The notes below the pieces were generated by a model. That model was not told the DNA's origin. It was given only the letters and a program-made list of their open reading frames with translations, and did no database searches. From Achromobacter spanius (lineage in GTDB: Bacteria > Pseudomonadota > Gammaproteobacteria > Burkholderiales > Burkholderiaceae_B): a DNA stretch of 64,000 bases. Positions 1 to 15,000 of the stretch are shown here, in pieces; position 1 is the stretch's first letter; every line of letters begins with the position of its first letter. The DNA lies in assembly GCF_002812705.1 (NCBI RefSeq), contig NZ_CP025030.1, positions 992,001-1,056,000 of the forward strand, in the 5' to 3' direction. Position numbers and translations under genes: made by a program.

Positions 1-3000
1 CCGAGCCGTTGGCAACCGCGACCGGCGTACCCACCAAGACAGCGTTGCCGTCGATGGCCGTGATGGCGCGTCCGGCGTTCTCGAAGCTGTCGTTGCCGAC
101 GACTGCGATATTGACCGTCGTGTCTTCATTGGTCGTGATCGCATCGTTGGCGATATCCACCACCGCCGCCACCGTCACACTGATCGTCGACAGGATGACG
201 TTGCCCTCGCCGTCATCGATGCTGATGATGAAGCTGTCGGCACCGTAGTAGTCGGCCGTCGGGATGTAGGTGTACACACCCGTTGCCGAATCCACCGTCA
301 CCATGCCGTGCGTCGCGGGGTTGTTAACTCCATAAACCAGCGTATCGCCGTCGCCATCCACCGCCGAAACCTGTCCTGTGAAGGCCCCGTCTTCGTTCAG
401 GCTGATCGCGTAGTTGCCGGTGGCCGGGTCAAAGACCTGACCCGGGACCGCCGGATCCATCGCTACCGGCGCATCAGCCACCGAGGTGACGGTGATGGTG
501 ACGGTTGCCGTCTCGGTGGCGCCACCTGACGTTACCGTGTACGTGAAGCTGGTCGAGCCGTTGTAGTTCGCAGCCGGGGCGAAGTCCAAGGTGCCGTCGG
601 CCTTCAACGTCACAGAACCGTTGGCAACCGCGACCGGCGTACCGACCATGACTGCGTTGCCGTCGATGGCCGTGATGCTGCGACCGGCATTCTCGAAGCT
701 GTCATTGCCGATCACCGCGATGTTGACCGTCGTGTCTTCATTGGTTGTGATCGTGTCGTCGGCAATATCCGCCACGGCGGCCACGGTCACCGTCACCGTC
801 GACAAGCTGATGTTGCCCGTGCCGTCGTCGATGCTGATGATGAAGCTGTCGGCACCGTAGTAGTCGGCCGTCGGCGTGTACGTGTACGCGCCCGTTGCCG
901 AATCAACCGCCACCATGCCATGCAGCGCCGGGGTGTTTACGCCAAAAGTCAGCGGGTCACCGTCACCATCAACCGCCGAGACCTCGCCAGTGAAGGCGCC
1001 GTCCTCATTCAGGCTGATTGCATAGTTGCCGGTAGCCGGGTCAAAGGTTTGACCGGGTACTGCCGGGTCGACCATCATCGGCACGTCAGCCACCGCGGTG
1101 ACGGTCACCGTGACGCTTGCCGTCTCGGTGGCGCCACCTGAGGTCACCGTATACGTGAAGCTTGTCGGACCGTTGAAGTCCGTGGTCGGTGTGAAGTCCA
1201 AGGTGCCGTCGGCTTTCAGAGTGACCGAGCCGTTGGCGACCGCGACCGGCGTGCCCACCACGATGGCGTTGCCGTCGATCGCCGTGATGGCGCGTCCGGC
1301 GTTCTCGAAGGTGTCGTTGCTGACTACCGCGATATTGACCGTCGTGTCTTCATCGGTCGTGATCGTGTCGTTGGCGATATCCACCACCGCCGCCACCGTC
1401 ACACTGATCGTCGACAGGATGACGTTGCCCTCGCCGTCATCGATGCTGATGATGAAGCTGTCGGCACCGTAGTAATCCGCCGTCGGGGTGTACGTGTAGG
1501 CGCCCGTTGCCGGGTCAACCGTCACCGCGCCGTGCGTCGCCGGGGTGTTCACCCCATACACCAGCGTGTCTCCATCGCCATCAACCGCCGAGACCTGGCC
1601 AGTGAAGGCGCCGTCCTCGTTCAGGCTGATTGCATAGTTGCCCGTGGCCGGGTCAAAGGTTTGACCGGGGACCGCAGGATCCACCGTCGTCGGTACATCG
1701 GCCACCGCCGTGACGGTGATCGTGACTGTTGCCGTCTCGGTGGCGCCACCTGACGTTACCGTGTACGTGAAACTGGTCGAACCGTTGTAGTTCAAGGCCG
1801 GCGCAAAGTCCAAGGTGCCGTCGGCCTTCAACGTCACAGAACCGTTGCTGACCAGGACCGGCGTCCCCACCACCACCGCGTTGCCATCAATGGCCGTGAT
1901 GGCGCGACCCGCGTTCTCGAAGCTGTCGTTGCCGAGCACGGCGATGTTGACCGTGGTGTCCTCGGCGGTCATGACGGTGTCGTTGGCGATATCCACCACC
2001 GCCGCCACCGTCACCGTCACCGTCGACAAGCTGATGTTGCCCGTGCCGTCGGCGATGCTGATGATGAAGCTGTCGGGACCGTAGTAGTCCGCCGTCGGCG
2101 TGTAGATGTACGCGCCCGTTGCCGGGTCAACCGCCACCATGCCATGCAGCGCCGGGGTGCTTACGCCATAAGTCAGCGCGTCACCGTCTCCATCCACCGC
2201 CGAGACTCGGCCATTGACGGCCGTTTCCTCGCTAGTGCTCACCGCATAGTTGCCGGTGGCCGGGTCAAAGGTCTGGCCCGGTACTGCCGGGTCGACCATC
2301 ATCGGCACATCCGCCACTGCCGTGACCGTCACCGTGACGGTTGCCGTCTCCAGCGCGCCACCCGAGGTCACGGTGTAGGTGAAGCTCGTCGGGCCGTTGA
2401 AGTCGGTTGCCGGGGTGAAATCCAAGGTGCCGTCGGCCTTCAACGTCACAGAACCGTTGGCGACCGCGACCGGTATGCCCACCAAGATGGCGTTGCCATC
2501 GACGGCCGTGATGGCGCGTCCGGCGTTCTCGAAGCTGTCGTTGCCGACCACCGCGATGTTGACCGGAGTGTCTTCATTGGTCGTGATGGTGTCGTTGAGG
2601 ATGTCCACCACTGCCGCGACCGTGACGCTTACCGTCGACTGCGTTACGTTGCCTTCGCCGTCGTCGATGCTGATGATGAAGCTGTCGGCACCGTAGTAGT
2701 CGGCCGTCGGCGTGTAGGTGTAGGCGCCCGTTGCGGGATCAACCGTGACCATGCCGTGCGTGGCAGGGGTGTTCACCGAATACAGCAGCGTATCGCCATC
2801 ACCATCCACCGCCGAAACCTGGCCGTTGAAGGCCCCATCCTCGTTCAGGCTGATCGCGTAGTTGCCCGTGGCCGGGTCGAAGACCTGGCCCGGGACTGCC
2901 GGATCGACCGTCACGGGTACATCCGCCACCGCAGTGACAGTCGCCGTGACGGTTGCCGTCTCCACGGCGCCACCAGACGTCACGGTGTAGGTGAAGCTGG

Positions 3001-6000
3001 TCGAGCCGTTGTAGTCGGTGATGGGCGTGAAGTCCAAGGTGCCATCGGCCTTCAGCGTGACCGAACCGTTGGCAACCACGACCGGCGTACCCACCACCAT
3101 TGCAATGCCGTCGATAGCCGTGATGGCGCGACCCGCGTTCTCGAAGCTGTCGTTGCCGACCACCGCGATGTTGACCGTCGTGTCTTCGTTGGTGGTGATC
3201 GTGTCGTCCGTGACATCCACCACCGCCGCAACCGTGACACTCACCGTCGACAGGACGAAGTTGCCTGCGCCGTCACCGATGCTGATGATGAAGCTGTCGG
3301 CACCGTAGTAGTCGGCCGTCGGCGTGTAGGTGTACGCGCCCGTTGCCGGATCGACTGTCACCATGCCATGCGTGGCTGCCGAGGATACGCTGTAGGTCAG
3401 CGTATCGCCGTCGCCATCAACCGCCGAGACCTGGCCAGCGAAGGCTCCATCCTCGTTCAGGCTGATTGCGTAGTTGCCCGTGGCCGGATCAAAGACCTGG
3501 CCGGGGACCGCTGGATCCACCGCTATCGGCGCATCCGCCACCGCCGTGACCGTAACCGTGACGGTTGCCGTCTCCACCGCGCCGCCAGACGTCACGGTGT
3601 ACGTGAAGCTGGTCGAGCCGTTGTAGTCCGTTGCCGGCGTGAAGTCCAAGGTGCCGTCGGCTTTCAGCGTGACCGAACCGTTGGCAACCGCGACCGGCGT
3701 TCCCACCACCACCGCCATGCCGTTGATGGCCGTGATCGTGCGACCCGCATTCTCGAAGCTGTCGTTGCCGACCACTGCGATGTTGACCGTCGTGTCCTCA
3801 TTCGTCGTGATCGTGTCGTCGGTGATATCCACCACTGCCGCGACTGTGACGCTTACCGTCGACTGCGTCACGTTGCCTTCGCCATCGTCGATGCTGATGA
3901 TGAAGCTGTCAGTACCGTAGTAATCCGCCGTCGGCGTGTAGGTGTACGCGCCCGTTGCCGGGTCCACCGTGACCATGCCGTGCGTGGCCGGAGCATCTAC
4001 CCCATAAACAAGCGTGTCTCCATCGCCATCCACCGCCGAAACCTGGCCGTTGAAGGCCCCATCCTCGTTCAGGCCGATCGCGTAGTTGCCCGTGGCCGGG
4101 TCGAAGACCTGGCCCGGGACTGCCGGATCGACCGTCACGGGTACATCCGCCACCGCAGTGACAGTCGCCGTGACGGTTGCCGTCTCCACGGCGCCACCAG
4201 ACGTCACGGTGTAGGTGAAGCTGGTCGGACCGTTGAAGTCGGTGATGGGCGTAAAGTCCAAGGTGCCATCGGCCTTCAGCGTGACCGAACCGTTGGCAAC
4301 CACGACCGGCGTACCCACCACCACTGCAATGCCGTCGATAGCCGTGATGGCGCGACCCGCGTTCTCGAAGCTGTCGTTGCCGACCACCGCGATGTTGACC
4401 GTCGTGTCTTCATTCGTCGTGATCGTGTCGTTGACGATATCCACCACCGCCGCGACCGTGACGCTTACTGTCGACTGCGTCACGTTGCCTTCGCCGTCAT
4501 CGATGCTGATGATGAAGCTGTCGCTGCCGTAGTAGTCGGCCGTCGGCGTGTAGGTGTACGCGCCCGTTGCCATATCCACCGTCACCATGCCGTGCATGGC
4601 TGCCGAAGATACGCTGTAGGTCAGCGTATCGCCGTCGCCATCAACCGCCGAGACCTGGCCATTGAAGACAGCGTCCTCGTTCAGGCTGATCGCGTAGTTG
4701 CCCGTGGCCGGGTCAAAGGTTTGGCCAGGCACTGCCGGGTCGACCGTCACTGGTACATCCGCCACCGCCGTCACGGTCACCGTGACCGATGCCGTCTCCA
4801 CGGCCCCGCCAGACGTCACGGTGTAGGTGAAGCTGGTCGAACCGTTGTAGTCCGTTGCCGGCGTGAAATCCAAGGTGCCGTCGGCCTTCAAGGTGACCGA
4901 ACCGTTGTTGACCAGGACCGGCGTTCCCACCACCACCGCGTTGCCGTCAATGGCAGTGATCGTGCGTCCGGCGTTCTCGAAGCTGTCGCTGCCGACCACG
5001 GCGATATTGACCGTCGTGTCCTCATTGGTCGTGACCGTGTCGTCGGTGATATCCACCACTGCCGCGACTGTGACGCTTACCGTCGACTGCGTCACGTTGC
5101 CCGCGCCGTCGTCGATGCTGATGATGAAGCTGTCACTGCCGTAGTAATCCGCCGTCGGTGTATACGTGTACGCGCCCGTTGTCGAGTCCACCGTGACCAC
5201 GCCGTGCGTCGCGGGGGTGTTAACGCCGTAAACCAGCGTATCGCCGTCGCCATCAACCGCCGAGACTTGGCCAGTGAACGCTCCGTCCTCGTTCAGGCTG
5301 ATTGCGTAGTTGCCGGTGGCAGGGTCAAAGGTTTGGCCAGGCACTGCCGGATCCACCGTCATCGGCGCATCCGCCACCGCGGTGACGGTGACCGTAACGG
5401 TTGCCGTCTCCATGGCCCCGCCAGATGTCACTGTGTACGTGAAGTTGGTCGAGCCGTTGTAGTTCGCAGCCGGGGCGAAGTCCAAGGTGCCGTCTGCCTT
5501 CAAGGTGACCGAACCGTTGCTGACCAGGACCGGCGTACCCACCACCACTGCAATGCCGTCGATAGCCGTGATGGCGCGACCCGCGTTCTCGAAGCTGTCG
5601 TTGCCGACCACCGCGATGTTGACCGTCGTGTCTTCATTCGTCGTGATCGTGTCGTTGACGATATCCACCACCGCCGCGACCGTGACGCTTACTGTCGACT
5701 GCGTCACGTTGCCTTCGCCGTCATCGATGCTGATGATGAAGCTGTCGCTGCCGTAGTAGTCGGCCGTCGGCGTGTAGGTGTACGCGCCCGTTGCCATATC
5801 CACCGTCACCATGCCGTGCATGGCTGCCGAAGATACGCTGTAGGTCAGCGTATCGCCGTCGCCATCAACCGCCGAGACCTGGCCATTGAAGACAGCGTCC
5901 TCGTTCAGGCTGATCGCGTAGTTGCCCGTGGCCGGGTCAAAGGTTTGGCCAGGCACTGCCGGGTCGACCGTCACTGGTACATCCGCCACCGCCGTCACGG

Positions 6001-9000
6001 TCACCGTGACCGATGCCGTCTCCACGGCCCCGCCAGACGTCACGGTGTAGGTGAAGCTGGTCGAACCGTTGTAGTCCGTTGCCGGCGTGAAATCCAAGGT
6101 GCCGTCGGCCTTCAAGGTGACCGAACCGTTGTTGACCAGGACCGGCGTGCCCACAACCACCGCGTTGCCGTCAATGGCAGTGACCGTGCGTCCGGCGTTC
6201 TCGAAGCTGTCGTTGCCGACCACGGCGATGTTGACGGTTGTGTCCTCATTGGTCGTGACCGTGTCGTCGGTGATATCCACCACTGCCGCGACTGTGACGC
6301 TTACCGTCGACTGCGTCACGTTGCCTTCGCCGTCGTCGATGCTGATGATGAAGCTGTCACTGCCGTAGTAATCCGCCGTCGGTGTGTACGTGTACGCGCC
6401 CGTTGCCGGGTCCACCGTCACCATGCCGTGCGTGGCAGGGGTGTTCACCGAATACAGCAGCGTATCGCCATCACCATCCACTGCCGAGACCTGGCCATTG
6501 AAGGCTCCATCCTCGTTCAGGCTGATTGCGTAGTTGCCCGTGGCCGGGTCAAAGACTTGGCCGGGGACCGCCGGGTCCACCGTCACTGGTACATCCGCCA
6601 CCGCCGTCACGGTCACCGTGACGGTTGCCGTCTCCACCACGCCGCCAGACGTCACGGTGTACGTGAAGCTGGTCGAACCGTTGTAGTCGGTGGTTGGCGT
6701 GAAGTCCAACGTACCGTCGGCCTTCAACGTCACAGAACCGTTGTTGACCAGGACCGGCGTTCCCACCACCACCGCGTTGCCGTCAATGGCAGTGATCGTG
6801 CGTCCGGCGTTCTCGAAGCTGTCGTTGCCGACCACGACGATATTGACCGTCGTGTCCTCATTGGTCGTGACCGTGTCGTCGGTGATATCCACCACTGCCG
6901 CGACTGTGACGCTTACCGTCGACTGCGTCACGTTGCCTTCGCCATCGTCGATGCTGATGATGAAGCTATCGCTGCCGTAGTAGTCTGCCGTCGGCGTGTA
7001 GGTGTACGCGCCCGTTGCAGGGTCCACCGTGACCATGCCGTGCGTGGCCGGAGCATCCACCCCATAAACAAGCGTGTCTCCATCGCCATCCACCGCCGAA
7101 ACCTGGCCGTTGAAGACCCCATCCTCGTTCAGGCTGATCGCGTAGTTGCCCGTGGCCGGGTCGAAGACCTGGCCCGGGACCGCCGGATCGACCGTCATCG
7201 GCGCATCCGCCACGGCAGTGACGGTGACCGTGACCGATGCCGTTTCCACCGCGCCACCAGACGTCACGGTGTAGGTGAAGCTGGTCGGACCGTTGAAGTC
7301 GGTGATGGGCGTGAAGTCCAAGGTGCCATCGGCCTTCAGCGTGACCGAACCGTTGGCAACTGCGACTGGCGTACCGACCATGACTGCATTACCGTCGATG
7401 GCCGTGATGGCGCGCCCGACGTTCTCGAAGCTGTCGTTGCCGACCACTGCGATGTTGACCGTCGTGTCCTCATTCGTCGTGATCGTGTCGTCGGTGATAT
7501 CCACCACTGCCGCGACTGTGACGCTTACCGTCGACTGCGTCACGTTGCCTTCGCCATCGTCGATGCTGATGATGAAGCTGTCGGCACCGTAGTAGTCGGC
7601 CGTCGGCGTGTAGGTGTACGCGCCCGTTGCCAGGTCCACCGTCACCATGCCGTGCGTGGCAGCCGAGGATACGCTGTAGGTCAGCGTGTCTCCATCGCCA
7701 TCAACAGCCGAAACCTGGCCAGTGAAGACAGCGTCCTCGTTCAGGCTGATCGCGTAGTTGCCCGTGGCCGGGTCAAAGACCTGGCCGGGGACCGCCGGAT
7801 CCACCGCTATCGGCGCATCCGCCACCGCAGTGACGGTGACCGTGACGGTTGCCGTCTCCACGGCCCCGCCGGATGTCACGGTGTACGTGAAGCTGGTCGA
7901 ACCGTTGTAGTCCGTTGCCGGCGCGAAGTCCAAGGTGCCGTCGGCCTTCAACGTCACAGAACCGTTGGCCACCAGGATCGGCGTTCCCACCACCACCGCC
8001 ATGCCGTTGATGGCAGTGATCGTGCGACCCGCATTCTCGAAGCTGTCGTTGCCGAGCACGGCGATGTTGACCGTTGTGTCCTCATTGGTCGTGATCGTGT
8101 CGTCGGCAGTATCCGCCACGGCGGCCACGGTCACCGTCACCGTCGACAAGCTGATGTTGCCCGCACCGTCGTCGATGCTGATGATGAAGCTGTCAGTACC
8201 GTAGTAATCCGCCGTCGGTGTGTAGGTGTACGCGCCCGTTGCCGGATCCACCGTGACCACACCGTGCGTGGCCGGGGCATCTACCCCATAAACAAGCGTG
8301 TCTCCATCGCCATCCACCGCCGAAACCTGGCCATTGAAGGCCCCATCCTCGTTCAGGCTGATCGCGTAGTTGCCCGTGGCCGGGTCGAAGACCTGGCCCG
8401 GGACCGCCGGGTCGACCGTCATCGGCGCATCCGCCACGGCAGTGACGGTGACCGTGACCATTGCCGTCTCAACCACACCGCCAGAGGTCACGGTGTACGT
8501 GAAGCTGGTCGAGCCGTTGTAATTAGCAGCCGGGGCGAAGTCCAAGGTGCCGTCGGCCTTCAGCGTGACCGAGCCGTTGGCAACCAGGATCGGCGCACCC
8601 ACCGCCACCGCCATGCCGTCAATGGCCGTGATGGCGCGCCCGACGTTCTCGAAGCTGTCGTTCCCGACTACGGCGATGTTCACCGTCGTATCTTCATTCG
8701 TCGTGATCGTGTCGTCGGTGATATCCACCACTGCCGCAACCGTGACGCTCACCATCGACTGCGTCACGTTGCCTTCGCCATCGTCGATGCTGATGATGAA
8801 GCTGTCGCTGCCGTAGTAGTCCGCCGTGGGCGTGTAGGTGTAGGTACCCGTCGCCGGATCGACTGTCACCATGCCGTGCGTGGCAGCCGAGAATACGCCG
8901 TAGGTCAGCGTGTCGCCGTCGCCATCAACAGCCGAAACCTGGCCATTGAAGACAGCGTCTTCGTTCAGACTGACCGCGTAGTTGCCCGTGGCCGGGTCAA

Positions 9001-12000
9001 AGACCTGGCCGGGGACCGCTGGATCCACCGTCATCGGCGTATCCGCCACCGCGGTGACGGTCACCGTGACCGATGCCGTCTCCACGGCCCCGCCGGATGT
9101 CACGGTGTAGGTGAAGCTGGTCGAACCGTTGTAGTCCGCTGCCGGCGTGAAATCCAAGGTGCCATCGGCCTTCAACGTGACCGAACCGTTGGCAACCACG
9201 ACCGGCGTTCCCACCACCACCGACATGCCGTCGATGGCCGTGATACTGCGTCCGGCGTTCTCGAAGCTGTCGTTGCCGACCACCGCGATGTTGACCGGAG
9301 TGTCTTCAGCAGTCGTGATCGTGTCGTCGGCAATATCCGCCACGGCGGCCACGGTCACCGTCACCGTCGACAAGCTGATGTTGCCCGCGCCGTCGTCGAT
9401 GCTGATGATGAAGCTGTCACTGCCGTAGTAATCCGCCGTCGGTGTGTACGTGTACGCGCCCGTTGCCGGGTCCACCGTGACCATGCCGTGCGTGGCCGGA
9501 GCATCCACCCCATAAACAAGCGTGTCTCCATCGCCATCAACCGCCGAGACCTGACCATTGAACACAGCGTCTTCGTTCAAGCTGATTGCATAGTTGCCCG
9601 TGGCCGGGTCGAAGACCTGGCCCGGGACTGCCGGGTCGACCGTCATCGGCGCATCCGCCACCGCCGTCACGGTCACCGTGACCGATGCCGTCTCCACCGC
9701 GCCGCCAGAGGTCACGGTGTACGTGAAGCTGGTCGAGCCGTTGTAGTTCAAGGTCGGCGCGAAGTCCAAGGTGCCGTCGGCTTTCAACGTCACAGAACCG
9801 TTGGCGACCGCGATCGGCGTGCCCACCACCACCGCAACGCCGTCAATGGCCGTGATCGTGCGTCCGGCGTTCTCGAAGCTGTCGTTGCCGACCACCGCGA
9901 TATTGACCGTTGTGTCTTCATTGGTCGTGATCGTGTCGTTGACGATATCCACCACCGCCGCCACCGTGACACTTACCGTCGACTGCGTCACGTTGCCTTC
10001 GCCGTCATCGATGCTGATGATGAAGCTATCGCTGCCGTAGTAGTCGGAAGTCGGCGTATAGGTGTACGCGCCCGTTGCCGAATCCACCGTCACCATGCCG
10101 TGCGTGGCTGCCGAGGATACGCTGTAGGTCAGCGTGTCGCCGTCACCATCCACCGCCGAGACCTGGCCATTGAAGGCCATGTCCTCGTTGGTGCTGACCG
10201 CATAGTTGCCGGTGGCCGGATCATAGGTTTGACCAGGCACTGCCGGATCCACCGTCATCGGCGCATCGGCCACCGCCGAGACCGTCACCGTGACGGTTGC
10301 CGTCTCAACCGCGCCGCCCGAAGTGACCGTGTAGGTGAAACTGGTTGATCCGTTGTAGTTGAGCGTCGGCGCGAAGTCCAAAGTACCGTCGGCCTTCAAG
10401 GTCACAGAACCGTTGCTGACCAGGACTGGCACCCCGACCGTAGCCGCAATTCCGTCGATAGCGGTGACGCTGCGTCCGGCGTTCTCGAAGCTGTCGTTGC
10501 CGAGCACCGCGATGTTGACCGTCGTGTCTTCATTCGTCGTGATCGTGTCGTCGGTGATATCCACCACGGCCGCGACCGTGACACTCACCGTCGACTGCGT
10601 CACGTTGCCTTCGCCGTCATCGATGCTGATGATGAAGCTGTCGCTGCCGTAGTAGTCGGCCGTGGGCGTGTAGGTGTAGGCGCCCGTTGCGGGATCAAGC
10701 GTAACCATGCCGTGCGTGGCCGGGGTGTTCACCGAATACAGCAGCGTGTCGCCGTCGCCATCCACCGCCGAGACCTGGCCATTGAAGACCATGTCCTCGT
10801 TGGTACTGACCGCATAGTTGCCGGTGGCCGGGTCGAAGACCTGGCCCGGGACTGCCGGATCCACCGTCATCGGCGCATCGGCCACTGCCGTGACGGTGAC
10901 CGTGACCGTTGCCGTCTCAACCGCACCGCCAGATGTCACGGTGTAGGTGAAGCTGGTCGAGCCGTTGTAGTTGGCTGTCGGCGCAAAGTCCAAGGTGCCG
11001 TCGGCCTTCAGCGTGACCGAGCCGTTGGCAACCGCGACCGGCGTACCGACCAAGACAGCGTTGCCGTCGATGGCCGTGATGCTGCGTCCGGCGTTCTCGA
11101 AGCTGTCGTTGGCGACCACGGCGATGTTGACCGTCGTGTCTTCATTGGTCGTGATGGTGTCGTCGGTGATATCCACCACCGCCGCGACAGTCACATTGAC
11201 CGTGGCGAGGATGATATTGCCTGCACCGTCGTCGATGCTGATAACAAAGCTGTCGGCACCGTAGTAGTCGGCCGTCGGCGTGTAGGTGTAGGCACCCGTC
11301 GCCGGATCAACCGTGACCATGCCGTGCGCTGCCGGGGCATCCACCCCATAAACAAGCGTGTCTCCATCGCCATCAACCGCCGAAACCTGGCCGTTGAAGA
11401 CAGCGTCCTCGTTCAGGCTGATCGCGTAGTTGCCTGTGGCCGGGTCGAAGACCTGGCCCGGGACTGCCGGGTCAACCGTCATCGGCGCATCCGCCACCGC
11501 CGTCACGGTCACCGTGACCGTTGCCGTCTCCACCGCTCCGCCAGAGGTCACGGTGTACGTGAAGCTGGTCGAGCCGTTGTAGTTCGCAGCCGGAGCGAAG
11601 TCCAAGGTGCCGTCTGCCTTCAGCGTGACCGAGCCATTGGCAACCAGGATCGGCGCACCCACCACCACTGCAATGCCGTCGATGGCGGTGATAGTGCGTC
11701 CGGCGTTCTCGAAGCTGTCGTTGCCGACGACTGCGATGTTGACCGTCGTGTCTTCATTCGTCGTGATCGTGTCGTCGGTGATATCCACCACCGCCGCGAC
11801 CGTGACACTCACCGTCGACAGGACGAAGTTGCCTGCGCCGTCACCGATGCTGATGATGAAGCTGTCGCTGCCGTAGTAGTCCGCCGTGGGCGTGTAGGTG
11901 TACGCGCCCGTTGCCGGGTCCACCGTGACCATGCCGTGCGTGGCCGGAGTATCCACCCCATAAGTCAGGGTGTCGCCGTCGCCATCAACCGCCGAGACCT

Positions 12001-15000
12001 GGCCGTTGAAGACAGCGTCCTCGTTCAAACTGACTGCGTAGTTGCCCGTGGCCGGGTCAAAGACCTGGCCGGGGACCGCTGGATCCACCGCTATCGGCGC
12101 ATCCGCCACCGCAGTGACGGTGACCGTGACGGTTGCCGTCTCCACCGCGCCGCCAGACGTCACGGTGTACGTGAAGCTGGTCGAGCCGTTGTAGTCCGTT
12201 GCCGGCGTGAAGTCCAAGGTGCCGTCGGCTTTCAGCGTGACCGAACCGTTCGCGACCAAGACCGGCGTGCCCACCACCACCGCCATCCCGTCAATGGCCG
12301 TGATGCTGCGTCCGGCGTTCTCGAAGCTGTCGTTGCCGACCACGGCGATATTGACCGTTGTGTCCTCATTGGTCGTGATCGTGTCGTCGGCAATATCCGC
12401 CACGGCGGCCACGGTCACCGTCACCGTCGACAAGCTGGTGTTGCCCGCGCCGTCGTCGATGCTGATGATGAAGCTGTCAGTACCGTAGTAATCCGCCGTC
12501 GGCGTGTAGGTGTACGCGCCCGTTGCCGGGTCCACCGTGACCATGCCGTGCGTGGCCGGAGCATCTACCCCATAAACAAGCGTGTCTCCATCGCCATCCA
12601 CCGCCGAAACCTGGCCGTTGAAGGCCCCATCCTCGTTCAGGCTGATCGCGTAGTTGCCCGTGGCCGGGTCGAAGACCTGGCCCGGGACTGCCGGATCGAC
12701 CGTCATCGGCGCATCCGCCACGGCAGTGACGGTGACCGTGACCGTTGCCGTCTCAACCACACCGCCAGAGGTCACGGTGTACGTGAAGCTGGTCGAGCCG
12801 TTGTAATTAGCTGCCGGGGCGAAGTCCAAAGTGCCGTCGGCCTTCAGCGTGACCGAGCCGTTGGCAACCAGGATCGGCGCACCCACCGCCACCGCCATGC
12901 CGTCAATGGCCGTGATGGCGCGACCCGCATTCTCGAAGCTGTCGTTGCCGACTACTGCGATGTTGACCGTCGTGTCTTCATTGGTCGTGATCGTGTCGTC
13001 GGTGATATCCACCACCGTCGCCACCGTGACACTCACCGTCGACAGGATGACGTTGCCTGCGCCGTCACCGATGCTGATGATGAAGCTGTCGCTGCCGTAG
13101 TAGTCGGCAGTCGGCGTGTAGGTGTAGGCGCCCGTTGCGGGGTCCACCGTGACCATGCCGTGCGTGGCCGGCGTATCCACCCCATAAGTCAGGGTGTCGC
13201 CGTCGCCATCAACCGCCGAGACCTGACCGTTGAAGACAGCGTCCTCATTCAAACTGACTGCGTAGTTGCCCGTGGCCGGATCAAAGGTTTGGCCAGGCAC
13301 TGCCGGGTCCACCGTCATCGGCGCATCAGCCAATGCCGTCACGGTCACCGTGACCGTTGCTGTCTCCACGGCGCCGCCAGATGTCACGGTGTACGTGAAG
13401 CTGGTCGAACCGTTGTAGTCCGTTGCCGGCGTGAAGTCCAAGGTGCCGTCGGCTTTCAAGGTGACCGAACCGTTGGCAACCGCGACCGGCGTTCCCACCA
13501 CCACCGCCATGCCGTCGATGGCCGTGATCGTGCGACCCGCATTCTCGAAGCTGTCGTTGCCGACCACAGCGATATTGACCGGGGTGTCCTCGTCCGTCGC
13601 GATCGTGTCGTTGACGATATCCACCACTGCAGAGACCGTGACGCTTACCGTCGACTGCGTCACGTTGCCTTCGCCGTCGTCGATGCTGACGATGAAGCTG
13701 TCGCTGCCGTAGAAATCCGCCGTCGGCGTGTAGGTGTACGCGCCCGTTGCCGGGTCCACCGTGACCATGCCATGCGTTGCCGGCGTATCCACCCCATAAG
13801 TCAGAGTGTCGCCATCGCCATCCACCGCCGAGACCTGGCCAGTGAACGCCCCGTCTTCGTTCAGGCTGATTGCGTAGTTGCCTGTGGCCGGGTCGAAGAC
13901 CTGGCCCGGGACTGCCGGGTCAACCGTCATCGGCGCGTCCGCCACCGCAGTGACGGTCACCGTGACCGCTGCCGTCTCAACCGCACCCCCAGAGGTCACG
14001 GTGTACGTAAAGCTGGTCGAACCGTTGTAGTTCAAGGCCGGCGTGAAGTCCAAGGTGCCATTGGCTTTCAGCGTGACCGAGCCGTTGGCAACCAGGACCG
14101 GCGTATCGACCACCACCGCAATGCCGTCGATGGCGGTGATCGTGCGTCCGGCGTTCTCGAAGCTGTCGTTGCCGACAACGGCGATATTGACCGTGGTGTC
14201 CTCATCCGTCGTGACCGTGTCGTCGGCGATATCCACCACCGCCGCCACCGTCACAGTGACCGTCGACAGGATTACATTGCCCGCGCCATCATCGATGCTG
14301 ATGACGAAGCTGTCGCTGCCGTAGTAGTCCGCCGTCGGCGTGTACGTGTAGGCACCCGTTGCCGAATCCACCGTGACCGAACCGTGCGTCGCGGGGGTGT
14401 CAACGTCATAAACCAGCGTGTCGCCATCGCCATCAACCGCCGAGACCTGACCAGCGAATGCCCCGTCTTCGTTCAGGCTGATCGCATAGTTGCCGGTCGC
14501 CGGATCGAAGGTCTGTCCGGGCACCGCCGGGTCCACGATCATCGGCGCATCCGCCACCGCCGTCACGGTCACCGAGACGGTTGCCGTCTCCACCGTACCG
14601 GCCGACGTCACGGTGTACGTGAAACTGGCCAACCCGTTGTAGTTGGGCGTTGGTGTGAAGTCCAGGGTACCGTCGGCTTTCAGGGTGACGGTCCCATTGG
14701 CGACCCCGACCGGCGTGTCCACCACGACCGCAATGCCGTCGATGGCCGTAATCGCATACCCGGCGTCATCGAAGTTATCGTTGCCGCTCACCGCGATATT
14801 GACCGTGGTGTCTTCATTGGTCGTGATGGTGTCGTTGGCGATGTCCGCCACCGCCGCCACGGTCAGGTTGACGGTGGAGGTCACCGTGCCGCTGAAGCCG
14901 TCCGACACCGTTACCACGAAGCTGTCGCTGCCGTTGTAGTCCGCGGCGGGGGTGTACGTGTACATGCCCGTCGTGGCATCGATCACCACCGCGCCATGCA

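Noticed and set aside
2144..10348. 2734-codon plus-strand open frame
   Set aside because: Antisense to the adhesin repeat array; translation is a periodic Arg/His/Asp-rich shadow with the same 612-bp period and no recognisable domain.
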